A stretch of 64,000 nt of DNA. Origin: Aristaeella hokkaidonensis (GTDB lineage Bacteria; Bacillota; Clostridia; Christensenellales; Aristaeellaceae). Location: contig NZ_CP068393.1 in NCBI RefSeq assembly GCF_018128945.1, forward strand, positions 434,001 through 498,000, read 5' to 3'. Below are positions 51,370 to 59,615 of the stretch, one piece after another (the first letter of the stretch is position 1; the number at the start of each line of letters is the position of its first letter). A model generated the notes under the pieces. It was not told the DNA's origin, made no database searches, and worked only from the letters and a program-made list of their open reading frames with translations. The position numbers and the translations under genes were made by a program.

Positions 51370-52674
51370 ATGAGAGACTACACGACCCAGATGGATGCCG
51401 CAAGGAAGGGAATCATCACCCCGGAAATGAAGAAGGTTGCCGCCAAGGAATACAGGACGGAGGAGGAAATCCGGGACCTGGTGGCCAAAGGCCAGATTGC
51501 CATCTGCGCAAACAGGCTGCATACCTGTATTGAACCCAACGGCGTCGGTTCCATGCTCCGGACAAAGATCAACGTCAACCTGGGCGTATCCCGGGACTGC
51601 AAGGACTATGACGTTGAAATGCAGAAGGTGATGGCGGCAGTCGATATGGGCGCGGAAGCCATTATGGACCTTTCCAGCCACGGCAATACACAGCCTTTCC
51701 GCCGGAAGCTAACCGCGGAATGCCCTGCCATGATCGGTACCGTGCCGGTGTATGACAGCGTGATCCACTACCAGCGGGATCTGGCTACCCTGACCGCGAA
51801 GGACTTCATTGACGTGGTCCGCCTGCACGCGGAGGACGGCGTGGACTTTGTGACCCTGCACTGCGGGATTACCCGGAAGACCATTGAGCAGATCAGGAAG
51901 CACAAGCGGAAGATGAATATCGTTTCCCGCGGCGGTTCCCTGGTGTTTGCCTGGATGAGCATGACAGGGGAGGAAAACCCCTTCTATGAATACTATGACG
52001 AGATCCTGGACATCTGCCGGGAATATGACGTGACCATCTCCTTGGGCGACGCCTGCCGGCCGGGCTGCCTGGCGGACGCCAGCGACGTATGCCAGATTGA
52101 GGAACTGGTGCGCCTGGGCGAGCTGACCAAGCGGGCCTGGGAGAAGGACGTGCAGGTCATGGTGGAAGGCCCCGGCCATATGCCGATGGACCAGATTGAA
52201 GCAAACATGAAGCTGCAGCAGACCATCTGCATGGGCGCACCGTTCTATGTGCTCGGGCCGCTGGTGACGGATATCGCTCCCGGATATGATCACATTACTT
52301 CCGCGATCGGCGGCGCAATCGCGGCGGCTTCCGGCGCGGCATTCCTGTGCTACGTTACCCCGGCGGAACACCTGGCGCTTCCGAATGTGGAGGACGTGAA
52401 ACAGGGCATCATCGCTTCCCGGATCGCGGCGCACGCGGCGGACATCGCAAAGAAGATTCCGCATGCCCGGGATATTGACGACCGGATGGCGGAGGCCCGG
52501 AGAACGTTTGAGTGGGACAAGCAGTGGGAATGCTCCATTGATCCCGCCACTGCCAAAGCGATCCGTGACAGCCGTGCCCCGGAACATGACGACACCTGCT
52601 CCATGTGCGGCAAGTTCTGTGCGGTGAGGAGTATGAACAAGGCCCTGAACGGCGAGTATATCGATATTCTGTAA
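51370..52674 (+). CDS. thiC: HMP-phosphate synthase
   Basis: This 434-residue radical-SAM enzyme converts aminoimidazole ribotide to HMP-P. Family signatures include [43 protein letters not shown] and [11 protein letters not shown]. The C-terminal iron-sulfur motif reads CSMCGKFC, that is CX2CX3C rather than the CX2CX4C of long ThiC proteins; the short clostridial/archaeal ThiC type is known to differ here. The length matches that short class. GAAAGGAAAG precedes the ATG. It closes the thi operon; no thiG, thiH or thiS is seen. Confidence 0.95.
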   Translation: MRDYTTQMDAARKGIITPEMKKVAAKEYRTEEEIRDLVAKGQIAICANRLHTCIEPNGVGSMLRTKINVNLGVSRDCKDYDVEMQKVMAAVDMGAEAIMDLSSHGNTQPFRRKLTAECPAMIGTVPVYDSVIHYQRDLATLTAKDFIDVVRLHAEDGVDFVTLHCGITRKTIEQIRKHKRKMNIVSRGGSLVFAWMSMTGEENPFYEYYDEILDICREYDVTISLGDACRPGCLADASDVCQIEELVRLGELTKRAWEKDVQVMVEGPGHMPMDQIEANMKLQQTICMGAPFYVLGPLVTDIAPGYDHITSAIGGAIAAASGAAFLCYVTPAEHLALPNVEDVKQGIIASRIAAHAADIAKKIPHARDIDDRMAEARRTFEWDKQWECSIDPATAKAIRDSRAPEHDDTCSMCGKFCAVRSMNKALNGEYIDIL

Positions 52675-52680
52675 GCAATG

Positions 52681-52734
52681 AAAAACCGGCGGCCTGCCAG
52701 AGAATGAATGCTCAGCAGGACCGCCGGTTTTGTT
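52681..52734. terminator. Terminator between thiC and the convergent secreted protein gene
   Basis: AAAACCGGCGG (52681-52691) and CCGCCGGTTTT (52720-52730) form the outer stem, with CCTGC/GCAGG extending it. T-rich flanks exist on both sides. Confidence 0.85.
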
Positions 52735-52745
52735 ATATAAAAATG

Positions 52746-53267
52746 TTAATTTTCGTCCGGCACAAAGACCAGCTGGCCGTCCTCCAGTTTGATGGTGCCC
52801 TGGGTTTTTGTGATCGGCTTATTGTAGCCGTTGGGTCCGCTTTTTTCGACGGTGAGACGGTCCGCAGTGACATCGGTGACGCCGTAATCATAGTCATATC
52901 CGTCCAGGATATAAATCTCGTGGCTGAGGGGATCCATTACGACCACTTCATGACGGACCATGCCGCTGCCGAACATCCGGCCGGTGACCAGATCCACGCA
53001 ACCATCTCCTGTGACGTCAAACAGGTGGAAAGCAGGTTTGTTGTCCTGCAGGTAGGGGAGCCAGAAACCGGAAAATCCATTCCCGGAGTTGCCGAATTCA
53101 GAATACTCGCTGATGACATCTTCCAGCACGAGACCGTGGTCTTTGAGATTCTGCTCACCTGCGGCAAAGAGATCCTCCGCGGAAGCAAAGGACACACATA
53201 CGAGCAGGAGGATTATTCCTGTGCAGAGAATCCTCCCGGCGGTTTTTCGGATTGATGATGCGGACAT
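52746..53267 (-). CDS. Small secreted protein
   Basis: This 173-residue protein has a signal peptide with a long basic lead (cleavage near SFASA-ED). The mature part includes FDVTGDGCVDLVTGRM (about 83-98), a calcium-loop-like stretch of the kind seen in FG-GAP or dockerin-like repeats, but only one copy. No other domain is recognised. GGGAGG is 7 bases before the ATG. It may be linked in transcription to the upstream cca gene, 21 bases away. Confidence 0.7.
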   Translation of the reverse strand: MSASSIRKTAGRILCTGIILLLVCVSFASAEDLFAAGEQNLKDHGLVLEDVISEYSEFGNSGNGFSGFWLPYLQDNKPAFHLFDVTGDGCVDLVTGRMFGSGMVRHEVVVMDPLSHEIYILDGYDYDYGVTDVTADRLTVEKSGPNGYNKPITKTQGTIKLEDGQLVFVPDEN

Positions 53268-53288
53268 GTCACAGCCTCCCTTGTCAGG

Positions 53289-54638
53289 TTATTTCCTGAT
53301 TTCAGACAGAAGGGCGTCTTTCTCATTCGGTACTTTGCCATCCATGACAGCCTCCAGCAGCGCCTGCAGGGCTTCGCCGACAGCTTTGCCTTTCAGCCCG
53401 GCGGCAATCAGATCCCGGCCATTGACCGCCAGGTCTTTCAGGGTGAAGCAGGGCTGCTCTGCCAGGAGGGCGTCCAGGGCGGCCATGCGCTCCTTCAGCC
53501 GGGCATCCTCCCGCTCCTGTGTGGTATAGCCGGTGGCGACCCGGTCGGAACGATGGATGAGGAAGAGCGTGCGGAGATCTTCTTCCCCGAAGCGGTTCAG
53601 CCGCCGCAGGAGGAAGGAACGATCCGTATTGATGGCCCCGCTTTCTGTGCGCAGGGGAATATCATGGTGCAGTACCAGGTTGCACAGCCGTTCCCGGGAT
53701 GCGTTATCCAGATGCAGGGCTTCGGCGGTTTTCCGGGCAATCTGTTCTGAATACTTCTGGTGCCCTTTGTAATGCCCTTCACCCTTTTCATCTGTGGTGC
53801 GGGCAGCGATTTTGCCGGTATCATGCAGGAGCATGGTGAGACGCAGGATGGGTTCGGCCGGAACGCCTTCAATCCCGCGGACGGTGTGCTCCCAAAGATC
53901 ATAGCTGTGATGATGATTCTGCTGGTCGTAGCCGATCATGGGCCGGATTTCCGGAACGATCTCTGCCAGCACTTCCGGGTATTCCCGGAGGATCCGTCCG
54001 GCAGCCTTGCCGCAGAGCAGCTTCAGCAGCTCCTCCCGGATCCGCTCTCCGGCGACACGGGAAAGATCAGGTGCCATCTTCCGCAGGGCGGCGGAGGTGG
54101 CAGGTTCGATCGCAAAGTCATAGACAGAGGCAAAACGCAGGGCGCGGAGAATACGCAGGGCATCCTCGTCAAAACGCTTTTCCGCTTCGCCGACGCAGCG
54201 GATCAGGTTGTCCGCGAGATCCTGCTGTCCGTTGAAAGGATCGGCGAGTCCGGTATCGGGAGACCAGGCCATGGCGTTGACGGTGAAGTCCCGCCGGGCA
54301 AGGTCCTCAGTCAGGTTGTCCACAAAACAGACGGAATCCGGATGACGGTGATCGGTATAATCTCCGTCCACCCGGAAGGTGGTTACTTCATAAGGCTCAT
54401 GGTCCACCACCACGGTCAGGGTACCGTGCTTCAGGCCGGTTTCCACGGTGTGCAGATCATGAAAAACTTCCTGCATCTGTTCCGGAATGGCGGAGGTGCA
54501 GATATCCCAGTCATGGGGAGCTATGCCAAGAAGCGCATCCCGGACACAGCCGCCGACGACATACGCAGAGAAGCCGGATTCTTTCAGCCGGCTTAACAGG
54601 GTGGAAACGGGAGCAGGAAGAGTCAATTCATAATTCAT
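53289..54638 (-). CDS. cca: CCA tRNA nucleotidyltransferase with HD domain
   Basis: This 449-residue class II nucleotidyltransferase adds or repairs tRNA CCA ends. The head has VGGCVRDALLG (about 28-38) and the catalytic D43/D45 (HDWDICTSA), and later LARRDFTVNAMAW and RILRALRFA. An HD domain starts near 246 (LLHDTGK) and would give phosphatase or phosphodiesterase activity. The apparent ATG lies inside the second unit of an AATTCAT heptamer array, and the first residues MNYE come from array sequence. No ribosome site is visible upstream. An in-frame TTG at 54626 is the only nearby alternative. Confidence 0.92.
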   Translation of the reverse strand: MNYELTLPAPVSTLLSRLKESGFSAYVVGGCVRDALLGIAPHDWDICTSAIPEQMQEVFHDLHTVETGLKHGTLTVVVDHEPYEVTTFRVDGDYTDHRHPDSVCFVDNLTEDLARRDFTVNAMAWSPDTGLADPFNGQQDLADNLIRCVGEAEKRFDEDALRILRALRFASVYDFAIEPATSAALRKMAPDLSRVAGERIREELLKLLCGKAAGRILREYPEVLAEIVPEIRPMIGYDQQNHHHSYDLWEHTVRGIEGVPAEPILRLTMLLHDTGKIAARTTDEKGEGHYKGHQKYSEQIARKTAEALHLDNASRERLCNLVLHHDIPLRTESGAINTDRSFLLRRLNRFGEEDLRTLFLIHRSDRVATGYTTQEREDARLKERMAALDALLAEQPCFTLKDLAVNGRDLIAAGLKGKAVGEALQALLEAVMDGKVPNEKDALLSEIRK

Positions 54639-54701
54639 AATTCAAAATTCATAATTCACAATTATTAATTCAGAATTCAGAATTCAGAATTCAGAATTAT
54701 T
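54625..54701. repeat. Heptamer array, AATTCAT family (11 units)
   Basis: Eleven 7-base units run without a break: four AATTCAT/AATTCAA-type, AATTCAC, AATTATT, four AATTCAG and AATTATT. The first 14 bases lie inside the cca reading frame. No spacers of CRISPR type are present. Confidence 0.9.
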
Positions 54702-54774
54702 AGTGAAAGCCTACATGCTATTTGAGTCAGAGATTATTATAGCATTCTAAAGCATAATTGCTCAAGTATATGTA

Positions 54775-54847
54775 GTGATGAGTGAAGAGTGAAGAAACTG
54801 CCGAAAGCGAGGCTTTCGGCAGTGAAGTGATGAGTGAAGAGTTTCCG
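54775..54847. repeat. GTGAAGA-family heptamer array with internal hairpin
   Basis: GTGATGA-GTGAAGA-GTGAAGA precedes a CTGCCGAAAGC/GCTTTCGGCAG hairpin (54799-54822), then GTGATGA-GTGAAGA-GTTTCCG follows. The last unit forms part of the inverted repeat at 54843. The stretch 54702-54774 is AT-rich and shows nothing else. Confidence 0.85.
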
Positions 54848-54893
54848 CAGCCATCTGCATTATTGAAGTGTGAAACTATGAAGGGCTGCGGAA
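54843..54893 (-). repeat. Inverted repeat across the 3' end of the GH43 gene
   Basis: TTCCGCAGCC (54843-54852, outside the gene) and GGCTGCGGAA (54884-54893, inside it) pair perfectly across the GH43 stop codon at 54860-54862. This is the same arrangement as at the GldA, GldF and GldG-like genes. Confidence 0.75.
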
Positions 54894-56275
54894 CCAGGAC
54901 CGGTGTAGGTGAAGTAGAGGGCGTTGATGCCGTCGGGAATGGCGACATCGGCGGTGTATTCGGTCCAGACGTTGGTGAATTCCACCGGGATCGTAGCCAG
55001 AGCGGGACCGTCCCAGGAGGTTTTCACTTCGAAGGCACCGGAGCAGTAGCCACGGACCTCGATGGTGACGGACTTTACGCCCTTGCAGTCAAAGTATTTG
55101 AAGCCGCAGGTGGCGCTGTTGAGCATATTCATGATATAGGCCTGTTCCTCGTCGCCGTCTTTGCCGTCCTGGGTGATGCGGGGGAAACAGCCGTCCGTCC
55201 AGACTCCGCCGCCGTAGCCGCCGGTATAGACAGCTTCCTTATCCGTGAACAGGTTGCAGGCAATATAGGCAGGATAGGTGCCACGGCCTTCCAGCGGGCC
55301 GCCGTTCAGCCCGCAGGAGGTCATCTCCACCTGGGCGATGGTGCCGTCCGGCAGGAGGGTCACTTCTTCTGCCATACCCTGGCGGCTGTAGGTGGTGCCG
55401 TTGGTCTGGCGGTGATAGAAGATATAGGTTTTTCCATTCATCTGCACCAGGCCGCCGTGGTTGTTGCCGCCGTAGTACATGGGCTTATTGGCGGGTTTAT
55501 AACTGCTGATGCCGATATCGTTGTTGCTGACGATGACGCCCCTGAACTCAAAACCATGATCCGGATACCTGCTGACGGCATAGGCCAGTTCATGCATGAC
55601 GATGGAAGAATAGACAAAGTAATACAGGTCTCCGAACTTCCGGATGGAGGAGGCTTCGAAGAATTCATGGCCTTCATAACCGGAACCGGCGCTGTAAGGA
55701 CGGCTGGGCATAAGGAAGACGGGCTCCTGCTCAATAGTCAGCATGTCCGCCGCCAGCTTTGTGCACATGGGGCCGTGGCGTGAAGCATCCATGGGAGAAC
55801 AGAAACCGGTGTACAGCCAGGTTGTGCTGCCTTCTGTAATAACGCCGGGATCGAACTGGGGTTCATCCCCGGGCCGGTTGCCCAGCAGGCCGCCTTCCTG
55901 ATCATGCACGTGGCCGTAGAATTCATACTTGCCGGCGGGTGTGTCGCAGACTGCGACGGCGACACGGCTCTGTTTATCCAGCACATAATAGAGGTAATAG
56001 CGGCCGTCAGGTCCCTGGGTGACATCCGGGGCGTAAAGGCAGGCTTTGCCTTCCCGGTTGTCCGGGTCATCCGTCTTTTTATAGATGACGCCTTCATACC
56101 GCCAGTCCGCCAGGTTATCCACCGGGGCGGACCAGCAGACGTAGTCATTCAGACAGAAAACGTGACCGTTAAACCGGTCATGGGAACCGTAAACATAAAC
56201 CCGTCCGTTGAACACGTGTGGTTCGCCGTCGGGAATGTATTCCCATCCGGGAAGATAGGGATTGAAAGCCTGCAT
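54860..56275 (-). CDS. GH43-family glycoside hydrolase with C-terminal carbohydrate-binding domain
   Basis: This 471-residue protein has an N-terminal five-bladed beta-propeller of GH43 type (about 5-335). Characteristic segments are GRVYVYGSHD, YAPDVTQGPDGRYYLYYV and EGHEFFEASSIRKFGDLYYFVYS, with the probable catalytic Glu in the last one. A C-terminal CBM6-like jelly-roll (about 345-471) follows. GH43 enzymes act on arabinose- or xylose-containing plant polymers. There is no signal peptide, so it probably works inside the cell on imported oligosaccharides. AGGAGG lies 9 bases before the ATG. Confidence 0.9.
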   Translation of the reverse strand: MQAFNPYLPGWEYIPDGEPHVFNGRVYVYGSHDRFNGHVFCLNDYVCWSAPVDNLADWRYEGVIYKKTDDPDNREGKACLYAPDVTQGPDGRYYLYYVLDKQSRVAVAVCDTPAGKYEFYGHVHDQEGGLLGNRPGDEPQFDPGVITEGSTTWLYTGFCSPMDASRHGPMCTKLAADMLTIEQEPVFLMPSRPYSAGSGYEGHEFFEASSIRKFGDLYYFVYSSIVMHELAYAVSRYPDHGFEFRGVIVSNNDIGISSYKPANKPMYYGGNNHGGLVQMNGKTYIFYHRQTNGTTYSRQGMAEEVTLLPDGTIAQVEMTSCGLNGGPLEGRGTYPAYIACNLFTDKEAVYTGGYGGGVWTDGCFPRITQDGKDGDEEQAYIMNMLNSATCGFKYFDCKGVKSVTIEVRGYCSGAFEVKTSWDGPALATIPVEFTNVWTEYTADVAIPDGINALYFTYTGPGSAALHSFTLQ

Positions 56276-56365
56276 ATTGGACGTCCTCCTGTATCCATTT
56301 CCTGCTGATTATTATATATCAGGGGAAAGGGAAAATCATCAGACAAATCAAGGGGTTCAAGGGGA

Positions 56366-56394
56366 CAAAAAAAGGAGGCGGGGGTCCTGCCTCC
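56366..56394 (-). terminator. Intrinsic terminator of the GNAT/VanZ operon
   Basis: On the minus strand GGAGGC/GCCTCC arms (56389-56394, 56374-56379) are followed by eight T residues, 6 bases past the VanZ-like gene stop. Confidence 0.88.
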
Positions 56395-56399
56395 AAAGA

Positions 56400-56867
56400 T
56401 TATTTGCGCAGTTTCCGGATGAGAAGAAGAAACACGGCGCCGATGAGGACGCCCAGGCTGTTCTCCAAAAGATCGTCGATATCGCAGATCCCGCGATGGC
56501 TGACGAGCTGAACCAGTTCGACAGCCAGGGAAGCCAGGATGCCGGCAATCAAGGCGGTACGAACCTTCAGCCTGCTGAAAAGGGCACACAGCGCGGGAAC
56601 GAGCGGTATAAAGAGAAGGACGTTGCTTTTGACGTTATAGATACTGTCTTCCTGAAAAGGAATGAGATTATAACGCACATCCATGACGGGCGACCGCTCG
56701 AAAAAGGTGAGAAACGCTGTTGCCGCCAGCCAAAGAACCAGGGTGAACCCCTGCAGGATCCGGTTCGCGGCGTCCAGCCGCCTGAACAGCAGTACGGCGG
56801 TCAGCAGCATCCAGAGGAGCACGATGAGGCCGTTATGGTTATAGACAAAATCAAGAATGGTATTCAT
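56400..56867 (-). CDS. VanZ-family membrane protein
   Basis: This 155-residue protein has four transmembrane helices and the VanZ motif ELVQLVSHRGICDIDDLLENSLGVLIG (about 113-139). VanZ proteins are linked to glycopeptide tolerance in some contexts, but most homologues have unknown functions. The ATG at 56867 has AAGGAG 7 bases upstream, overlapping the end of the preceding GNAT gene, and replaces an in-frame start six codons earlier. Confidence 0.87.
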   Translation of the reverse strand: MNTILDFVYNHNGLIVLLWMLLTAVLLFRRLDAANRILQGFTLVLWLAATAFLTFFERSPVMDVRYNLIPFQEDSIYNVKSNVLLFIPLVPALCALFSRLKVRTALIAGILASLAVELVQLVSHRGICDIDDLLENSLGVLIGAVFLLLIRKLRK

Positions 56868-56881
56868 TGAGAACTCCTTTG

Positions 56882-57334
56882 TCAAAGGCTCAGAAGGTAT
56901 TTCCAGGCGGGTTCCTCCGGATCGTGGAAATATCCTTCCTCCACCCGGTCCAGCTTATAGCCGCAGGACTCAAAGGCCTTCTGCATGGCAGTGTTAGTGG
57001 AGCGGGTTTCTCCGCGGAAGAGGTACATGCCGTCGTTTTTCATGTCCTCAGTGACCCGGTTCAGCAACCGGAAAGCGACGCCCTGGTTACGGTAGTCCGG
57101 ATGAACAGAGACGTTCATGATTTTGACGTAATCATATTCACCCTTCCAGTTATAGATGAAGACATTGCCGATCAGTTTATCCCCGTCGGTCATGGCGTAA
57201 TAGACGGCTCTTTCGTCTTCCAGCAGTTCCTTCCAGTCCGCCAGCTTCCACCGGTCCGGGGCAGGGAAACAGCTTTCCTCAAGGGAAAGGATGGAATCAA
57301 GGCTTTCAAAGCCAAGACGTTTAATTGTGTACAT
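56882..57334 (-). CDS. GNAT-family N-acetyltransferase, copy 1 of a tandem pair
   Basis: This 150-residue GNAT protein (motif A NVSVHPDYRNQGVAFRLLNRV; C-terminal GYKLDRVEEGYFHDP) resembles RimI-like protein or small-molecule acetyltransferases. It is about 70 per cent identical by eye to the next gene upstream, so the two are recent duplicates. AGGAG precedes the ATG. The substrate is unknown. Confidence 0.88.
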   Translation of the reverse strand: MYTIKRLGFESLDSILSLEESCFPAPDRWKLADWKELLEDERAVYYAMTDGDKLIGNVFIYNWKGEYDYVKIMNVSVHPDYRNQGVAFRLLNRVTEDMKNDGMYLFRGETRSTNTAMQKAFESCGYKLDRVEEGYFHDPEEPAWKYLLSL

Positions 57335-57362
57335 GATGGATCAACTCCTGTATGTTATTGTG

Positions 57363-57833
57363 TCAGTTTCCGGCCGGAGGCTGAATGCTCAGCACATATT
57401 TCCAGGCGCTTTCATCAGGATCCTGGAAGTAATGCTCCTCAATCCGGTCCAGCTTATAGCCGCAGGACTCAAAAGCCTTCTGCATGGCTATGTTGGTGGA
57501 TCTTGTTTCACCGCAGAAACGGTACATGCCAAGCCTGGTCATGTCTTCGGTGACCCGGTTCAGCAGTTGGGACGCAATGCCCTGGCCCCGGTAATCCGGA
57601 TGAACGGAAACATTCATGATTTTGACGTAGTCGTACTCGCCCAGCCAGTTGCAGATAAACACATTGCCGATCAGTTTGCCGCCATCTGTCATGGCGTAAT
57701 AGGTATCCCGATCCCTTTCCAGCAGCCTGCGCCAGTCTTCTTCCTTCCAGCGGTCAGGCACGGGAAAACACAGCTTTTCCAGGGCAAGAACGGCATCAAT
57801 GCTTTCAATGCCAAGCTTTTTAATTGTATACAT
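57363..57833 (-). CDS. GNAT-family N-acetyltransferase, copy 2 of a tandem pair
   Basis: This 156-residue GNAT protein has the same length, starts MYTIKKLGIES, and shares long identical blocks with its neighbour (GEYDYVKIMNVSVHPDYR, TAMQKAFESCGYKLDR region). It has an extra C-terminal tail of about six residues. GGAG lies upstream of the ATG. The spacing to copy 1 is 28 bases. Confidence 0.88.
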   Translation of the reverse strand: MYTIKKLGIESIDAVLALEKLCFPVPDRWKEEDWRRLLERDRDTYYAMTDGGKLIGNVFICNWLGEYDYVKIMNVSVHPDYRGQGIASQLLNRVTEDMTRLGMYRFCGETRSTNIAMQKAFESCGYKLDRIEEHYFQDPDESAWKYVLSIQPPAGN

Positions 57834-57857
57834 GATGGTTTTATCTCCAGTCTTTTA

Positions 57858-58358
57858 TTATCCGCAGGAGTTTTGTTTCTCCAGCTGCAGCAGCCAGGTT
57901 TTCCGGTCCAGCCCACCGGCATATCCGGTCAGGCTGCCGCCAGCGCCTGTTACCCGGTGGCAGGGAACGATCAGGGAAACCGGGTTGTGTCCGACGGCTC
58001 CGCCGACAGCCCGGGCAGACACAGGACGTCCTGTCCGTGCCGCAAGCCTGGAAGCGATTTCTCCGTAAGTGACGGTCCGTCCGTAGGGAATGGTGAGCAG
58101 GAACTCCCAGACAAGGCGGCGGAAAGGGGTGCCCCGCAGATTCAGTGCGGGCGTGAAATCCGGAATCTTTCCGCTGAAATAACGATCCAGCCATTGTTCC
58201 GCTTCCGTAAAAACGGGCAGCATTTTGGGCTGATGATCCGCAGAAAGGGTCGCGGCAAAATGAGCCTGTCCGTCAAACCACAGGCCGGTCAGGCCGATTT
58301 CGTCTCCGGCCAGGGTAATGCCGCCCAAGGGGGATTCATAATGATGTGTGCAGTCCAT
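57858..58358 (-). CDS. ogt: Methylated-DNA-protein-cysteine methyltransferase
   Basis: This 166-residue repair protein removes alkyl groups from O6-alkylguanine. The acceptor C133 lies in IVPCHRVTG. The helix-turn-helix part (TYGEIASRLAARTGRPVSARAVGGAVGHNP, about 98-125) is intact. The ATG at 58358 sits 4 bases after the stop of the preceding GNAT gene and matches the conserved Ogt opening (YESPLGGITLA). It belongs to the leftward GNAT operon. Confidence 0.93.
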   Translation of the reverse strand: MDCTHHYESPLGGITLAGDEIGLTGLWFDGQAHFAATLSADHQPKMLPVFTEAEQWLDRYFSGKIPDFTPALNLRGTPFRRLVWEFLLTIPYGRTVTYGEIASRLAARTGRPVSARAVGGAVGHNPVSLIVPCHRVTGAGGSLTGYAGGLDRKTWLLQLEKQNSCG

Positions 58359-58362
58359 TGCC

Positions 58363-58833
58363 TTACAGGATCTTTTCCATCCCGACTTTATAGGGAACAA
58401 GCCCCAGCTTTTCATAGAACGCCATGGCACCGGGATTGCAGCTCCAGACGTTCAGGGTTATGTTATAGGCACCCTTTTCCCGGGCAAAGGCAAGAATATG
58501 ATCATACAGCGCCCGGCCGACACCCCGGCCGCGGGCAGACTCGTTCACGCAGATGTCATCAATATAGACGGTGGTATGCTCCACCAGCAGCTGGCCGCCG
58601 GAATGCTGCATGATGCAGAACCCATGCCCCAATACCCGGTCATCTTCATCTGAGCAGACGAAAACCGGCGTTTCTTCATCCTCCAGGATCTTTTCCAGCT
58701 CAGCGGCATTGTATTTGGTTGCCGGGCCTTTGAACAGATCCGGCCGACCGTTGTGATGCACCATATCCACCTGGACCAGCAGATCCAGGATGGCGGGGAT
58801 ATCCCGCGATTCAGCGCGTCGGACGTTCAGCAT
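58363..58833 (-). CDS. GNAT-family N-acetyltransferase
   Basis: This 156-residue GNAT protein has motif A IDDICVNESARGRGVGRALYDHI and a C-terminal NPGAMAFYEKLGLVPYKVGMEKIL, as in the aminoglycoside/phosphinothricin-like group. AAGGAAGG precedes the ATG. It overlaps the end of the upstream GNAT gene by 7 bases and lies 4 bases before ogt. The acceptor is unknown. Confidence 0.88.
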   Translation of the reverse strand: MLNVRRAESRDIPAILDLLVQVDMVHHNGRPDLFKGPATKYNAAELEKILEDEETPVFVCSDEDDRVLGHGFCIMQHSGGQLLVEHTTVYIDDICVNESARGRGVGRALYDHILAFAREKGAYNITLNVWSCNPGAMAFYEKLGLVPYKVGMEKIL

Positions 58834-59417
58834 GGTGATTTCCTTCCTTTTGTTGATTCATGAACAAGACAAAAGAACCGTCCCCTTGTCCTGCACAGCA
58901 GGGTACCGTCCTTCAGGCGGATGGCATTGGGCCTGACGCCGGTAATCCGGAAGCCCATCTTCTCATACAGGGCCCGGGCACGGGCGTTTCCCTCGATAAA
59001 GTCCAGTTCAACCTGCAGGATGTCCGGATTGGCTTCCGCGATACGGATCATCTCCTGCATCATGACGGTACCGATTCCCTGGTTCCAGTAATCCTTCACC
59101 AGCGCGATTCCGACACTGGCACGGTGCTTCAGCTTGAGGTTTGTGGACCAGCGGATCTGGGCGGTACCAACCACTTTCCCGTCCGCCAGGGCGGTCAGGA
59201 AGGCTTCTGTTTCAGAAGCATTGATCCTTTCCAGATAAACTTTTTCAGACTCCGGAGTATACTGACTGCATTCCTCGGGATAGCGGAGGAGGAACTCCGT
59301 TTCACAGGCGGTCTGATACAGGTAATCAAGAATGCCCTGGATATCTTCCTCCCGCGGACTGCGGATCAGCACCTGCCTGCCGTTCTTCATGGTATATTCT
59401 GTCTCTTTGATAATCAT
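58827..59417 (-). CDS. GNAT-family N-acetyltransferase
   Basis: This 196-residue protein has a GNAT domain from about 12 to 165 with motif A VGIALVKDYWNQGIGTVMMQEMI and NARARALYEKMGF. It resembles the ribosomal-protein or RimJ-like group that modifies N-termini, but no substrate is assigned. It heads the operon of GNAT, GNAT, ogt, GNAT, GNAT and vanZ-like genes. A strong promoter lies 46 bases upstream. Confidence 0.87.
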   Translation of the reverse strand: MIIKETEYTMKNGRQVLIRSPREEDIQGILDYLYQTACETEFLLRYPEECSQYTPESEKVYLERINASETEAFLTALADGKVVGTAQIRWSTNLKLKHRASVGIALVKDYWNQGIGTVMMQEMIRIAEANPDILQVELDFIEGNARARALYEKMGFRITGVRPNAIRLKDGTLLCRTRGRFFCLVHESTKGRKSPC

Positions 59418-59462
59418 GGCGCCGCCTCCGCTTCTGTTCTTTTTCCCGTGTATTTAGCGATC

Positions 59463-59492
59463 ATGATAGCAGACGGAAACGTGTGCCGTCAA
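59463..59492 (-). promoter_or_regulatory. Promoter of the GNAT/ogt/vanZ-like operon
   Basis: On the minus strand TTGACG (59492-59487) and TATCAT (59468-59463) are separated by 18 bases. The rest of the divergent spacer to 59615 shows a GGAGGAAG ribosome site for the rightward gene and no other clear signal. Confidence 0.72.
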
Positions 59493-59615
59493 CCGGAATA
59501 AAAACAATACAAAAACAGGGATGGCTGTCACAAATGACGGAGTCAGTCGTTTAATAGAACAGAGAGGTTTTGGCGGAGTCTGCCGTCAGGCCGGTTCAGA
59601 ACGGAGGAAGAACGT

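Noticed and set aside
54625..54701. Possible CRISPR array
   Set aside because: Units are 7 bases with no spacers, and there are no cas genes nearby.
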